Source: Strigamia acuminata (lineage: Eukaryota > Arthropoda > Chilopoda > Geophilomorpha > Linotaeniidae). Taken from it: a stretch of 64,000 nt of DNA. The position numbers and the translations under genes were made by a program. The stretch spans positions 15,774,427 through 15,838,426 of the forward strand of contig OX442315.1 of the NCBI GenBank assembly GCA_949358305.1, read 5' to 3'. Shown here piece by piece: positions 1 to 11,334 of the stretch. The notes beneath the pieces are model-generated. The model was not told where the DNA came from, made no database searches, and saw only the letters and a program-made list of their open reading frames with translations. The first letter of the stretch is position 1; each line of letters opens with the position of its first letter.

Positions 1-60
1 TCGCCATCGAATAGTAGCCGCGGCTGAGACACCAAGAATATCGTATTTTTGCAAAAGTTC
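1..60. mobile_element. Left end of a CCGTATTTT-type inverted-repeat element (cut by the window edge)
   Basis: Matches the left part of the element at 14682-14925 (GAATAGTAGCCGCGGCTGAG, then GACACCAAGAATA). The matching right end lies at 1966-2018. Confidence 0.6.
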
Positions 61-695
61 TCAGTGCGAATCGAGTTGTGGGAACTCGATTGACGGACGG
101 AGTTGTTGGGCACACGGAGTTCAGTGTTCACACCAATCTTGGATCTAGATCTGTGAACAGAGTTCAGTGTTCACACCAATCTTGGATCTAGATCCGCAGC
201 TTCAGACGAGATCCAAAAGCTTGGTGTGGACATGGTATTAGGTTGGGTTCTCGAGAAAGTTGTTCTACAGATTGCAAAAGGTTTGAAATGGTATGCGACC
301 TTATGCTAATTAATAATCATTGAATGACTGGGGAAAACAATTATTAGTATTATTATTAATTGTGTCTGCAAAAATGGCGGCATAATTGTTTACGAAGGAA
401 TAACCATCAATGATGCCATCTTGTGGCTGAACTTTCGGATTAATCAAGATGTCAGTTTGATTTCCCATTCGACTTTTTCTATATACCCTTGTGTAAACAA
501 ACATCTACATTTCTGCTGGCTGATTATCATTTCTTCTTCTTCATGACCCTAAAGATGATGGCCTGCCTGTTAGTTGTCTAAACCAAAGAATTGCAGCAAA
601 GTGTGGGTGTGTTATAATCCATGTCCTCCCAAAACAAATGTCCATCTGTTTCTCTAAATAGAATGTTTTTACCAACATACCATAACACAAGGCTG
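61..695. other. Non-coding, short tandem duplication
   Basis: A 34-bp motif beginning GAGTTCAGTGTTCACACC occurs twice with a 43-bp period (117-194). The rest shows no gene or repeat I recognise. Confidence 0.5.
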
Positions 696-1099
696 TACTC
701 TTGTTCAATCCAAAAGAGTCCTTTCTCCCATTGGCTGAGCCTCATTACTCCTAACTCTAGACTGTATACTATCACGAGGAGAAATAGTTTTTATTTTTAT
801 TTATTTTTGTGGTTATTATGATCATTTAAATTGATATAATTTTAATTGTATTTTATTATAAAATGGTTTTTCTATTTATAAAATAAAGTTTTATGCACTT
901 TTTAATTTAAAAATCAAGTTTGTTCTGTTTATTGGTTGTTTTGTCAGGAAAGCAAACAATTTCCTAACAATAGGTAATCGATTACAATGTCTGTACATTG
1001 TAATGCAATTCTGGTGTTTGGGTCTATTTTTTGGATCACTACACCAGTAAAATGGCTCGGCCAATAGGAGAAAGGACTCTTTTGGATTGAACAAGAGTA
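696..1099. mobile_element. CTCTTGTT-type MITE, copy A
   Basis: About 404 bp with 46-bp inverted ends (CTCTTGTTCAATCC inward) and TA on both flanks. The interior shares CAATCGATTACAATG and a palindrome with copies B and C. Confidence 0.85.
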
Positions 1100-1965
1100 T
1101 AGTTTTTGTAGTTTTTTAGTTGTAGACAAAATTTAGCACTGTTGTGCGACCGTTTAAGAGAGGACCGATTTCTTTTTGATTTCTTTGTACGTTTTCACAA
1201 AAGAAATTTGGTTTTGTTTTATTCTCTAAGATATTGAGACTGCAATTTTCTGCCTTCTGGCATTTTCAGCTTAAGGCTAAGTATAAGCTACTTTGCATTT
1301 CAGCAAAAGCGCTTTTGCTTGTGGCAACCCCAACTGTTGTCAGGACTAGTAACTTCAACAGGAAAATGATACTAACAAAATGACTGAATGCACACTCAAT
1401 CTTGTGTGTAGGAAGATTAGGCGTAACAGGTAAGGAAGAGAAACTTTGGTTTTACCAACCTATCAAAGCAGCAATGCAATAGTGTGAACAAAAATAAAAT
1501 GAAATAAATAAAAAAAAATTGGGTAAAAGGGGAAAGGACTATGCCCAAGGAGGACAAGTAGGCCTAACCTAGTTGTGGATGAAAAGTGTTAGTAACCTAT
1601 GGCAACTCCAAGTGCTGTTGGGCCACTTGAAGGGAAAAGAACACTTGACTAAAACAATATTAGGCAAAAGGAGCACAAGAATTGGGATGGTGTAAAAATT
1701 TGTTATTTAGTTTCCACAAAACTGCATTTCAATTTTTTTGACAACCAAAATATATTTATGTCCATTACACCTGAAAAGGTTTGACCGAGCCTCTAATCTT
1801 GGCTACTGTTAGTGGCATAATGCCATACAAGTTGTTGCTTTTATGTACTGTAAGCTCTGAGTATACGTTTATTTCTTATCGCCAGCAATGAAAACACATT
1901 TTGCCAATATGGAGTGTCGGAGGAATAATTTTAATGTTCTATGAAAGTTGAGCGAGTACTGACAA
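1100..1965. other. Non-coding, nothing recognised
   Basis: No ORF, repeat or RNA gene supported. Confidence 0.5.
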
Positions 1966-2018
1966 AGATGGCAGTTTTGAATAAGAGCTGCGGCTCTTAA
2001 TCGATAAGATACGGTACC
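1966..2018. mobile_element. Right end of a CCGTATTTT-type inverted-repeat element
   Basis: GATGGCAGTTTTGAATAAGA to GATACGGTA matches the right end of the 14682-14925 element. Confidence 0.6.
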
Positions 2019-2389
2019 TACTTGTATAAAAATTGTGTGTTTATCAGTGAGTTTGGCGTTGGTTTAAAAATTGATCTAGGACATCTGTGAGAATGTCCAT
2101 GACAACATCAATACTCAGTATTGGTTTAAAAATCAATTCACTTTCAGCGCTGGTTATCGTCAATGTCAACGATTGGTGACATGACTACGCTTTTGCTAAT
2201 AGATTTGCAAGGCATGGAGTCCCATACATTCAGATGTTTATGATTAGTGCAAAGTGTGGGAGTGTTATGTAAAAAAAGAAGCTCATTTTTATTAATGTCA
2301 TGTGAATTCAAAACTTTAGAAATTTTAAAATGCAAGTACTAATTTGAGACGATGTCGATCTGGTAATACTTTATGTAAAACCGATTTTT

Positions 2390-2618
2390 AGAATCTGCGT
2401 GTCAGAGATTCGAATCTTTTATAGGATTCGGTTGGGATTCGGAAAGATTTAGATGATTATTTCAATAAAAAAGTCGAAAATATTTTAACTTTTGTCCAAT
2501 TTTTCGACAAAAAAAAATTAAAATTTTTGTAAAATGTAAAGATTCGGGATTCGGGGATTCGGAACGGGATTCAAAAGCCCATGTTAGAGATTCGGTTAAA
2601 TGTAGCACCCCCTGTTTT
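2390..2618. mobile_element. GATTCGG-repeat element, degraded copy
   Basis: Shares GTCAGAGATTCGAATCTT and the right end ATTCGGTTAAATGTAGCACC with the complete element at 21031-21774. Internal GGGATTCGG units are few. The right TIR reads CAGGGGGTGCTACATTT on the - strand. Confidence 0.6.
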
Positions 2619-3131
2619 ATATACAATCTCACAAGAACACGTTGGACGATGCTAACAAGCTGAGAATGACTGGTCTGAGCGGCTTCTGAGAAAAATAACA
2701 GAATTTTTAAAAAAATTAATATATCCTTTTATCCTCCTGGTTGTTAGTTTCTCAGAATACTAATCCTTTGATAGTTTCAATGTTTTGACCAATCACATTG
2801 CTTACAAGGAGACCGCAAGAGTGTGTAATCCACAATTGTTAAAATTGTTTGTAAATAAAACATTCACATGACCTAAACAATCTATTTTTCTCATATTAAA
2901 ATGCACCTCTCTCTCACATTGTTACAAACAGTTACAACACACAGGATTCTTTACTGTGTGTTGAAACACCATTTTTTGCTTTTTTGAGTAAAAAGGTCAA
3001 GTGTAGCACTACACTTGGTGATTAGCCTGTTCAAACCTTACTCTGGAACCCAGGTAATTTGATATCACATGACATATGACATCACAACTTTGTTCATCAA
3101 CATGACTGCCTGCTTGAAGGCAACAATAGTG

Positions 3132-3202
3132 TGTTGCGGTGGCCCAGTGGTTGAGGCAATGTACCAGGAATCTTTTTACACAGGTTCAAATCCTGTTGTC
3201 TC
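3132..3202 (+). repeat. tRNA-Ser-like segment inside the palindrome (left arm)
   Basis: Contains an A-box-like TGGCCCAGTGG and a B-box-like GGTTCAAATCC with a perfect 5-bp T stem (ACAGG/CCTGT), followed by a T run. The D-arm and T-arm read like a serine tRNA, but the 7-bp acceptor halves do not pair, so it is a tRNA-derived relic or SINE promoter and not a working tRNA gene. Confidence 0.6.
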
Positions 3203-3379
3203 CGAAAATTTTTATTTTTATTTTTTATTTATTTTTAGCAGTAATGTTAATGTTTGATATTTTATATATGTTAAAAAATTAAAATTAATTATATTAAAAT
3301 TTTTTAAAAAACAAAAAGAAAAAAAAAAACATCAACTTTACAGCTAAAAATAAATAAAAAATAAAAATAAAAATTTTCG

Positions 3380-3450
3380 GAGACAACAGGATTTGAACCT
3401 GTGTAAAAAGATTCCTGGTACATTGCCTCAACCACTGGGCCACCGCAACA
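3380..3450 (-). repeat. tRNA-Ser-like segment inside the palindrome (right arm)
   Basis: Mirror image of 3132-3202. The two tRNA-like segments point toward each other across the spacer. Confidence 0.6.
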
Positions 3451-3778
3451 CACTATTGTTGCCTTCAAGCAGGCAGTCATGTTGATGAACAAAGTTGTGA
3501 TGTCATATGTCATGTGATATCAAATTACCTGGGTTCCAGAGTAAGGTTTGAACAGGCTAATCACCAAGTGTAGTGCTACACTTGACCTTTTTACTCAAAA
3601 AAGCAAAAAATGGTGTTTCAACACACAGTAAAGAATCCTGTGTGTTGTAACTGTTTGTAACAATGTGAGAGAGAGGTGCATTTTAATATGAGAAAAATAG
3701 ATTGTTTAGGTCATGTGAATGTTTTATTTACAAACAATTTTAACAATTGTGGATTACACACTCTTGCGGTCTCCTTGT

Positions 3779-4110
3779 TAGTAGCACACATTTTTTAAAT
3801 ATTGGGAAATAAGGTAAAGCTGAGTTCAGCCTGATACACTGTGCAGCTAATGTCCATCTCAGATTCAAATATCCCATTCATGTCCACATCCACTGCTTGA
3901 CATCCTTTGAATGTCCATTTTATATCCACATACACCAAAGTCCAAATCTAGTCATTAGCTGGATGTCCTCCAAACCTCACTTACAGCCCATATTTGGACA
4001 GCATCCCAAATCCATATCCAGTCATTTTCTGGACATCAACCAAATATCCACACGAAGTTCACATTTATAGCCAAAACAAGCAGTGGAAAAGTAATTCTTT
4101 TTAAGTTAAC
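3779..4110. repeat. Degenerate TCCA-rich sequence
   Basis: Loose recurrences of TGTCCATAT/ATATCCACA between 3850 and 4055 without a fixed period. No coding potential. Confidence 0.35.
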
Positions 4111-4294
4111 ATCTGGGACCTTTTGCCATCCATTGAATGCCTTGACGGAGCAGGTCACAAAATATCTTCAATTGATTTGATTGACAACCCCCCCTTTTAG
4201 CGATCTGTGGAACGACTTTCTTGAGGACCCAATCCTGCATTTGCACTGACAACTGAGAAAACTACAGATTTTCTTGCCGTAGAAACAGTATCTA
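4111..4294 (-). repeat. 5S-derived SINE copy 1, body part
   Basis: TTTCTTGAGGACCCAATCCT and AGATTTTCTTGCCGTAGAAA match the body of the SINE at 13640-14000. The 5S-like head lies on the other side of an inserted MITE, at 4725-4800. Confidence 0.55.
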
Positions 4295-4722
4295 TACTCG
4301 AGTTGCACTCAAAAAGGCACCTCACAATGTGTACTCCCATTGGTCGAGCCAGTTTAGTACTAACTCCAGACTGTATACTACTACTAGGAGAAGTAGTTTT
4401 GTTTTTTATTTATTGTTGTGATTGTTATGACTAATTTAGTTTATGTTATTTTGATTTTATTTAATAAAAAATGTTATTTTCATCATTAAAATGAAGTTTC
4501 ACACATTAAAAAATGTCAAACTCATGTTTGTTGTGTTTATTGTTTACATCGTCTGGAAGTTTGAATTTTAGGCCATTGCCTAGGCAATCGATTACAATGT
4601 CTGTACATTGTAATGCAATTCTGGTGTTTGGGTCTACTTTTCCGGATCACTACACCAGTAAACTGGCTCGACCAATGAGAGTACACATTGTGAGGTGCCT
4701 TTTTGAGTGCAACGCGAGTATA
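4295..4722. mobile_element. CTCGAGTT-type MITE, copy B, inserted in the 5S SINE
   Basis: About 428 bp with 56-bp inverted ends (CTCGAGTTGCACTCAAAAAG inward), interior as in copies A and C. Confidence 0.85.
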
Positions 4723-4724
4723 GA

Positions 4725-4800
4725 TAGATCCGACAAGGATGGAAAGAGATCTGTGATTCCCAGCAGGTCATCCACCCAAGTACCAACCAGACCTAATTAA
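4725..4800 (-). repeat. 5S-derived SINE copy 1, 5S-like head fragment
   Basis: On the - strand it gives TTGGTACTTGGGTGGATGAC, like the 3' half of 5S rRNA with its internal control region. It is cut off after about 50 bp. Confidence 0.55.
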
Positions 4801-5432
4801 AAGATGTCATCTAGGTGTTGAGATGAATCAAATACGTCAACATCTACTACTATTTCAAACACATTTTTGAGAAACATTAAGCATCGTGTTTTCATTTAGT
4901 GTTATGTGTGTTCTGCTTACAGAAGATGTGGCGTTTGCAGGAAAGTGAGATTGTACCTAATGCAGCTATTGTTTTATTTTTAAAATGTTGTGGCATATAG
5001 TGTAGATTTTATCTTTGTGAAAGCTTTGTTAAGGGCAATTGGCCACCACCACTACATAAGTGGCATTCTGTTCGACTAGAGCAGATGAGCACTTCTGGCA
5101 TAGTAATAAAACGAGAAAAAGATTTTGGATATTATAAACCACTGGTTGCTTCTACTAAACTTAACCTAAATATATAATCTGAGATTTCAACTGGGTATTT
5201 CTGTGGTTCACTCACTTCTTGGTGCAAATGCAATGTTGGGTCCGAAAGAAAGCCGTCTCGCAGAACGTCGTTGCATATCCTAATACCCGCTAATACCCCA
5301 GACATACGCACACTAGCATAGCCTTTTAGACCAGATGGTCGGTCGCTTAATCCAAGTAAAATGGTGTATGGCAAGAAGGGATGGTGTCAAAATATACAAC
5401 CGCTCTGGTCACCCAAAAGGGGTGGTCGCCAA
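4801..5432. other. Non-coding, nothing recognised
   Basis: No gene or known repeat supported. Confidence 0.45.
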
Positions 5433-5489
5433 GACAGGTTTCACCGTATAGAAAATCTATCTTTATTCTAAACCGATACAATTTTGACC

Positions 5490-5765
5490 TAACTCCAGCC
5501 GTATCACTGGTGTAGTGGCACAAAAAAGTAACCCATAACACCAGAATTGTAATCGAACTCCAGACATTGTGATCGATTACCAACATTTGTTTCATTGTCA
5601 AAGGTAAATTATGCTAACATTTTTTTATTAAATAAACATTTTATTACTAAATAAATAAAATCCATCATTCTAATCACTTTTTACACTGAAATTCATTGAA
5701 AATAAATAGAACTACTTTTCCGCGTAGTAGAGCACAGTCTACAGTTAGGCGTAATCTGGCTCGTA
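5490..5765. mobile_element. Divergent CTCTTGTT-family MITE, copy D
   Basis: GCCGTATCACTGGTGTAGTG to ATTGTGATCGATTACCAAC is the reverse-orientation relative of the interior of copies A to C. It is most similar to copy E at 19,079. Confidence 0.65.
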
Positions 5766-5846
5766 CTTTGATTTACGATATAGATTTTGATAAAGTTTGA
5801 TTAAATCAATGTGGAAAATATCTCTAGTACATTTAGAAAGTCAATA

Positions 5847-5929
5847 CTGTGAAACCTGTCTTGGTGGCCATTTCTACACGACTAATTAATTTTGGCATCA
5901 TTCGTGGTCGCAGTAGACAGGTTTCACTG
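5847..5929. mobile_element. 83-bp MITE with TGAAACCTGTCT ends
   Basis: Inverted ends CTGTGAAACCTGTCT / AGACAGGTTTCACTG with TA on both flanks. A solitary end of the same kind (GACAGGTTTCACCGTATA) lies at 5433-5450. Confidence 0.75.
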
Positions 5930-5949
5930 TACAGAAATAAGTAAATCTC

Positions 5950-6250
5950 AACGATACTTGATGCTGGTAACTTGATGCCAAATCCAAACTACACACAACA
6001 TTCTACCCAAGCATTTAACATGGCGATTCTCAAGCTTGTTGGCCACACAAAGGAAATAAAGCAACAATATTTTGGTACCATGCTGTAAATTACTTTTGTT
6101 AATGAGTTTATTGTTGTTTATTTACATTATTTCAGCATTATTAGGCCTAGTATTAGGCTTAATACTGCTAAATAACAATGGAATTGGGAAATCATCAAGC
6201 AGACAGCGGGTGCGAACGGTAACTGCATTTGAAAGGTCGTTTAGACTAAA
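5950..6250. mobile_element. Degraded copy of the 8281-8619 MITE
   Basis: Shares TTAATGAGTTTATTGTTGTT and the interior through TTAATACTGCTAAATAACAA. The outer ends are decayed. Confidence 0.65.
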
Positions 6251-7800
6251 CAGCATTTTTAAACTGCTTGACTGAGGGTTAACTTATAAAATGGCGACTG
6301 ATTTAGTCTGCGGGTAGACTGATTTCCGCCACAGGAAAGTGCTTATGAGTACTACGCTTAACTTACAAAATGGCGAATGATTTAGTTTGCTTTAAGTCGC
6401 TGCGAACATGCGCACAACATTTAAACAACAAAATATATTCAACTGCAATTTCAAACGCGCTTTTCGAATAGAACTACAACGTTGGTTTCTTCACATCAAT
6501 AATTTTACCAATTTTAATCATCCATATCTTTTAAAAAAAATATATTTAACAAGTTTAGAAGGAACAGTAAAAGGTTAGCCTAGGAGGCAACACTATTGGG
6601 TGTGTGGTATGTAGAGGAGGTACTGCCAAGATCGATGCCAATAACCCGGAGTTATTAAAGCAGTCTCCCTCGATTGCAATTAAAGTGCGCGCGGCCATTG
6701 GCATGGGAGAAAATACAAAAACAAATGTGCCACCAATCAATTGATTATGACCGATTGATTGGGAGGTGGGTGTACGGCAAGCAGGATCCCATCTGACCCC
6801 CAACCCTGCACGAGTCCCCAGTGTGTCGTCTTGCAGTCTTGGGTTTCATTGGGTTAGCAGTGGCTGATGAGCGAACATGGAATTTGCATTTAAATTGAAA
6901 ATTCCCTCGCGTATTGCATCCTCTAGTGTTTGATGCTGCAATCCCACATCGCTCAAAAGACTAGCAACCGAATATATCTGACGCATGTATGCCATATACA
7001 TATTTAATCAGGGCCTAATTATTACGTGTTTTGAATATTTCCATTGAATTTCTAATGAAGTGTTTTCAAAATGGGAGAAAATAGACCACAATTGGACTGT
7101 TTTCTGCTGTGGTATTGAGCAGGCTTTAGCAATGTCCCCTAGGATTTCCTTTGTTTTTGTTTTGGGGTTTTTAAAACTTCGTTAGAGTGAAAATTGTAGA
7201 AATTCTGGAAGTTTCTTTTGTTTTATTCGGAAGGTGTTTTAGTGTGATTAAAAAATTAATTGAAATTTGCGCAATAAATCTGGTTTAAGGGGTTTCTACT
7301 AAATATGTGCATTTGTTTTATTCATTTCCATTTGTCTAAACAAATTTGACAGGTTGGAACAGTGTCTTAAGAAACATGGATGATAAAAACTCCCATCCAA
7401 TTACTGTTACATACACCCAATGCTGATTCAACTTCAGTATTTCTAATTGGAATATTAGATTAGCATGATGGGAGGCCATTTCTAAGTTATCCGCATCAAA
7501 TGTGGCCTTGTTTTGTATTTCACTTTCAGATTGACTTCTTCTGCTTGCCAGTAGCGTAACTACCAATTTTGAGCCCAGACATTGAAGTTGTTCTTCTACT
7601 TTGTGTTTAATTAACTTTATTGGTTCTGTAAATATAAAGATGAAAGCGGTGACACAATTGAGTTAAAAATGAAACTTTATAGTGTGTCCACTTGAGATTA
7701 ATAGTAGTTACACAGTCCCTCTATATCAGCGTTTATCAAAGTGTGGTCCATGGACCAGTGCCGGCCAGTCACTTTACTGTTGAAACACAAAGATTATACA
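6251..7800. other. Non-coding, nothing recognised
   Basis: AAAATGGCGA occurs twice near 6290 and 6368. No supported gene; short ORFs here lack homology I recognise. Confidence 0.45.
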
Positions 7801-7804
7801 GACT

Positions 7805-8226
7805 TATACTCTTGTTCGACTCAAAAGGGTTGCCTTCTCCCATTGGCCGAGCTGCATTACTCCTAACTCCAGTCTGTATTACTACCACTAGGAGAAGTAG
7901 TTTTTATTTTTATTTTGTTTTGTGATTGCTATTACCATTTAATTTGATATAATTTTAATTGTATTTTATTATAAAATGTTATTTCCATTTAGGAAATAAA
8001 GTTTTATGCACAAATAAATGTAAAACTCATGTTTGTTCTGTTTATTGGTTGCTTTGTCTGGAAAGCACAATATTTAGAAATTTTGGCTGTTACCTAGGCA
8101 ATCGATTGCAATGTCTGTACATTGTAATGCATTTCTGGTGTTTGGGTCTATATTTTTGGATCACTACACCAGTGATACGGCTCGGCCAATGGGAAAAGGC
8201 AACCCTTTTGAGTCGAACAATAGTAT
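7805..8226. mobile_element. CTCTTGTT-type MITE, copy C
   Basis: About 422 bp with 46-bp inverted ends (CTCTTGTTCGACTCAAAAGG inward). The interior is like copy A. Confidence 0.85.
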
Positions 8227-8280
8227 AGTAGAGCAAGGTTAGGTTATCAGTCCATGACATATTTGGTTAAAATGTGATAA

Positions 8281-8619
8281 ACTATAATCAGCGCACGGTA
8301 TCTTGATGCTAAATTCGTACTGCGCATCCCATTCTGCGCAGACAATTTTCTAATTCCAGTTGTTATTTAGCAGTAATATAAGTCTAATATTAGGCCTATC
8401 AAACCTAAAATAAAATAAATAAACAACAATATTTTGGTCATACTGTGTGAATTACTTTTAATGATGAGTTTATTGTTGTTTATATACTTTATTTTAGCAT
8501 TATTAGGCCTAATAATAGGCTTAATACTGCTAAATAACAACTGGAATTAGAAAATCGTCTGCGCAGAATGGGATGCGCAGTACGAATTTAGCATCAAGAT
8601 ACCGTGCGCTGACTATAGT
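8281..8619. mobile_element. 339-bp MITE with ends near 90 bp
   Basis: The left end ACTATAATCAGCGCACGGTA pairs with the right end TACCGTGCGCTGACTATAGT. Pairing continues through TTCTGCGCAGAC to TTATTTAGCAGTA. Partial relatives at 5950-6250 and 10000-10165. Confidence 0.88.
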
Positions 8620-8631
8620 GCGTAGTACATA

Positions 8632-8748
8632 GGGACAAAATAAGATATCGGTCCGTAATAGATTAGGACAAAATATGATACCGGTCCGTAATAGATTAGG
8701 ACAAAATATGATACCGGTCCGTAATAGATTAGGACAAAAAATACTGGT
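8632..8748. repeat. 33-bp tandem repeat, about 3.5 units
   Basis: Unit ATTAGGACAAAATATGATAC plus CGGTCCGTAATAG; GTCCGTAATAG starts at 8651, 8684 and 8717. Confidence 0.9.
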
Positions 8749-9038
8749 CTGCTACATTACATAGTTTGAGGGGCATGTCATCTAGCGCGACACTATCTAC
8801 CGAGACATCAATGTACCGCGACTTGGGAAACTGCGACTACGTGTATTTTGAGTTTTTTCCTTTTTTCTTCTCCTAAGAAGAGCTAACAAGGGGGACTGCG
8901 TGAACCTAACCTTACTGGTTTTTAAATGAAAACCCATTTTTTCGGGATGGCTTGTGGCGGTACATTGTTGTCGCGGTAAATAATGTCGCGCCAAGTATGC
9001 GCCCCCGTTTGAGAAGTGCTGCTTTGAACAAATATGTA

Positions 9039-9115
9039 CAGCCGTGGACAAAAAAACTTCCGTTGACTACTGTAAAATCTCTGTAAGCAAGGGAAGTTTT
9101 TTTTGCCCATGTGTG
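9039..9115. mobile_element. 77-bp mariner-like MITE
   Basis: Inverted ends CAGCCGTGGACAAAAAAACT and AGTTTTTTTTGCCCATGTGTG with TA flanks. A single similar end (CAGTCGTGGACAAAAAAAAC) follows pogo copy 2 at 17725. Confidence 0.7.
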
Positions 9116-9995
9116 TACATGTTAAAGAAAGACAAAGTTTTCTTTGGGAAAAGCCCAACAAAGACCATATGAAACAGAGTACCGGTAAACAATTGATAAA
9201 GCATCCAAATTTAATCCAAATCCTATTGAGAAGGCAGATTTTACTTTGAAACGGATGCAAATCTATTTACTACAACTAGAAGAGAACTAAAAGGTGATTG
9301 GGTGAACATCTGTAACTCTGTGCGCTGAGATGCGCTGTGATGACGTCATAAATTCTCAGGACCATGTGGCAACGACGTTGCTGTATGACGTTACTCAAAT
9401 GTGTCATTATTTCAGCGTCTTGATATAAGTTGCTTGTTATCTTAGAAACTGGTAAATGCAGGAATGCAATTCTATTGTTATCTAAGCAGATATGTGCCAC
9501 CAGGTGCTGCTGGTGATAACAACTGAACCATTGGCGGATTAAGACATTCGCCGCTTCTAGGCACACTATAAATGTCCTGCCCCTATCCCAAAAATATTAG
9601 TTTACGACACACATCGGGACACACCTGACATGTGTCACAACCTTGGCTTGCCCGAGTGGCACGGGTCGCCTTGTCCTGCAGCCCCAAGTAATCTGCCAGC
9701 CACCGAAAACAGCCGTCCTAGGCACGTGCTTAGTGTGCCTAATGGCAAATCCATCACTGAACTGAGCATGTTCTGTCAGTACACACAAAAACATGAAAAT
9801 GCCAAAAGCAGAAGCTCTTTATCATGCTTGTACTGAAATACATTGTTGGCTATTGTATCTAACAGAAGAATGCTTTATTCAGAAAGTAGTGTTTCAAGTG
9901 TTTAAGGTGTTTGTGGTGTTAAAAACACACTAAAATCTAAGTTAAAATGTCATTTTAACTTCTGTGGGATTTTTCCGGGTTCCTGGGATTTCATA
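9116..9995. other. Non-coding, nothing recognised
   Basis: No supported gene, RNA gene or known repeat. Confidence 0.45.
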
Positions 9996-9999
9996 AATT

Positions 10000-10165
10000 T
10001 AGTTCTTTTGTTAATGAGTTTATTGGTGATAATTTACTCTATTTTGGAATTATTAGGCCTAATGTTAGGCTTAACACTGCTAAATAACGACTGGAATTAG
10101 GAAATCGACTATGCAGAATGGGATGCGCAGTATGAATTTAGCATCAAGATACCGGACGCAAACTG
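10000..10165. mobile_element. Half copy of the 8281-8619 MITE
   Basis: Only the right half is present, ending TTTAGCATCAAGATACCGGA. Confidence 0.75.
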
Positions 10166-11330
10166 TATACGAAGACTCAATAAGAACCGGTTTACATGCG
10201 CCTGGCAGGTATTTGGGAAAGGATGCTATAGCTTGTAACAGTCACTGTTATATCATGCTATTATCTTCCAACAGGAGATATGGTCATAGAGTCACATATG
10301 TGTTGCAGGCTATTTAATATTGTGATGTGATTTAGTGACTTGTAACATAATTTGAAAATTCACTCAAGTGTGTGATAAAAGGAGTTAGATTTTTATGCCT
10401 AACAGAAATAAAAAATTAAGCCCGACACTAATTAAACTAAAACTCGAAGTGCTGACTTTAATTCCTCTAAAATGGCGTCGATTTGAATTATACAGAAATT
10501 TTGTTGGCAACAGTCCCAGAATGCAACTCTTGTTGTCATGTCAATGCGTGACGCGTCTAATGCTGTTCTTGTTGCTATTTTGTCTGCATTAAAGTAACAC
10601 TTTAAAAGTAAAATACGAGCCTGTAAAGAATGTGCGGCTAAAATGTGGTCAAGCGTGTGAACCATCAAAAGACACTTTAAGCACGTGGATATTGATTTGA
10701 ACAGTTTTGAGTGCAATGAGATAAATAAAATAGACGGCAAACAAATTCTAAAAATTGATCCGTTTGTTTGTTTGTTTGTTTGTTTGTTTATTCTTTCCGT
10801 TATAGTTAAATGAGGTCATTCGTGTAAAAAAAAAACTCACTGAAATGTAACAGTCGTCAATATAAGCAAAATAATGGCATCCATGAATAATGGAAGCTTA
10901 GGGCGAATTCGTATTTCTGCTCCAGCACTTTTGCATAAGGATGCATGTTAGTCTACCTAAGTTGGCCAGCTTGAATAATTGCACAGAAATAAATAATTTT
11001 TGGCAGCCAAAGAAGAAGTGTCTAATGATAGGGCGAAAATGGTTTGGTTTAAAATGTCTATCGGTCGGTGTCAAATTATCCTGACTCACATTTTCTGCTT
11101 ACAAAGGAGTTTTCTCAGACTAAGAGATTGTATCATTTTGGATAGGTTATACCTTGTCCGCACCAATGAAGCCCTAGCATAGTCCCTACATTAAGTTGAG
11201 ATAATTTTTCCTACAAAATGACTAGTATCATGAATTAAGAAACCACATATCCAGACTAGCATGTACCCAATAGACAATCAACTGACCGTGAGCACAGAAT
11301 TGTGGGAAGTGATCTGGGCTAGTCTTTGAC
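10166..11330. other. Non-coding; simple repeat (GTTT)n at 10761-10790
   Basis: Nothing else recognised. Confidence 0.45.
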
Positions 11331-11334
11331 AGTT

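Larger units (their letters stand above)
2804..3778. repeat. Perfect inverted repeat: two 436-bp arms around a 103-bp AT-rich spacer
   Basis: Left arm 2804-3239, right arm 3343-3778. I compared the arms row by row and saw no mismatch over 436 bp. Each arm contains a tRNA-like segment. The spacer is AT-rich with A and T runs. I recognise no transposase, and no target duplication is evident. Confidence 0.95.

Noticed and set aside
3132-3202. Functional tRNA-Ser gene
   Set aside because: T arm and D arm look right, but the acceptor halves do not pair and the anticodon arm is not clear.
3069-3513. Two near-identical ORFs on opposite strands
   Set aside because: They are the same sequence read from the two arms of the palindrome, across the tRNA-like segment.
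4513-4800. 95-codon ORF
   Set aside because: It runs from the interior of MITE copy B through its end into the SINE fragment.
8632-8748. CRISPR-like repeat array
   Set aside because: Units are contiguous with no spacers, and the DNA is animal nuclear.
8922-9260. 112-codon ORF on the - strand
   Set aside because: No recognisable family, and it overlaps the 77-bp mariner-like MITE.
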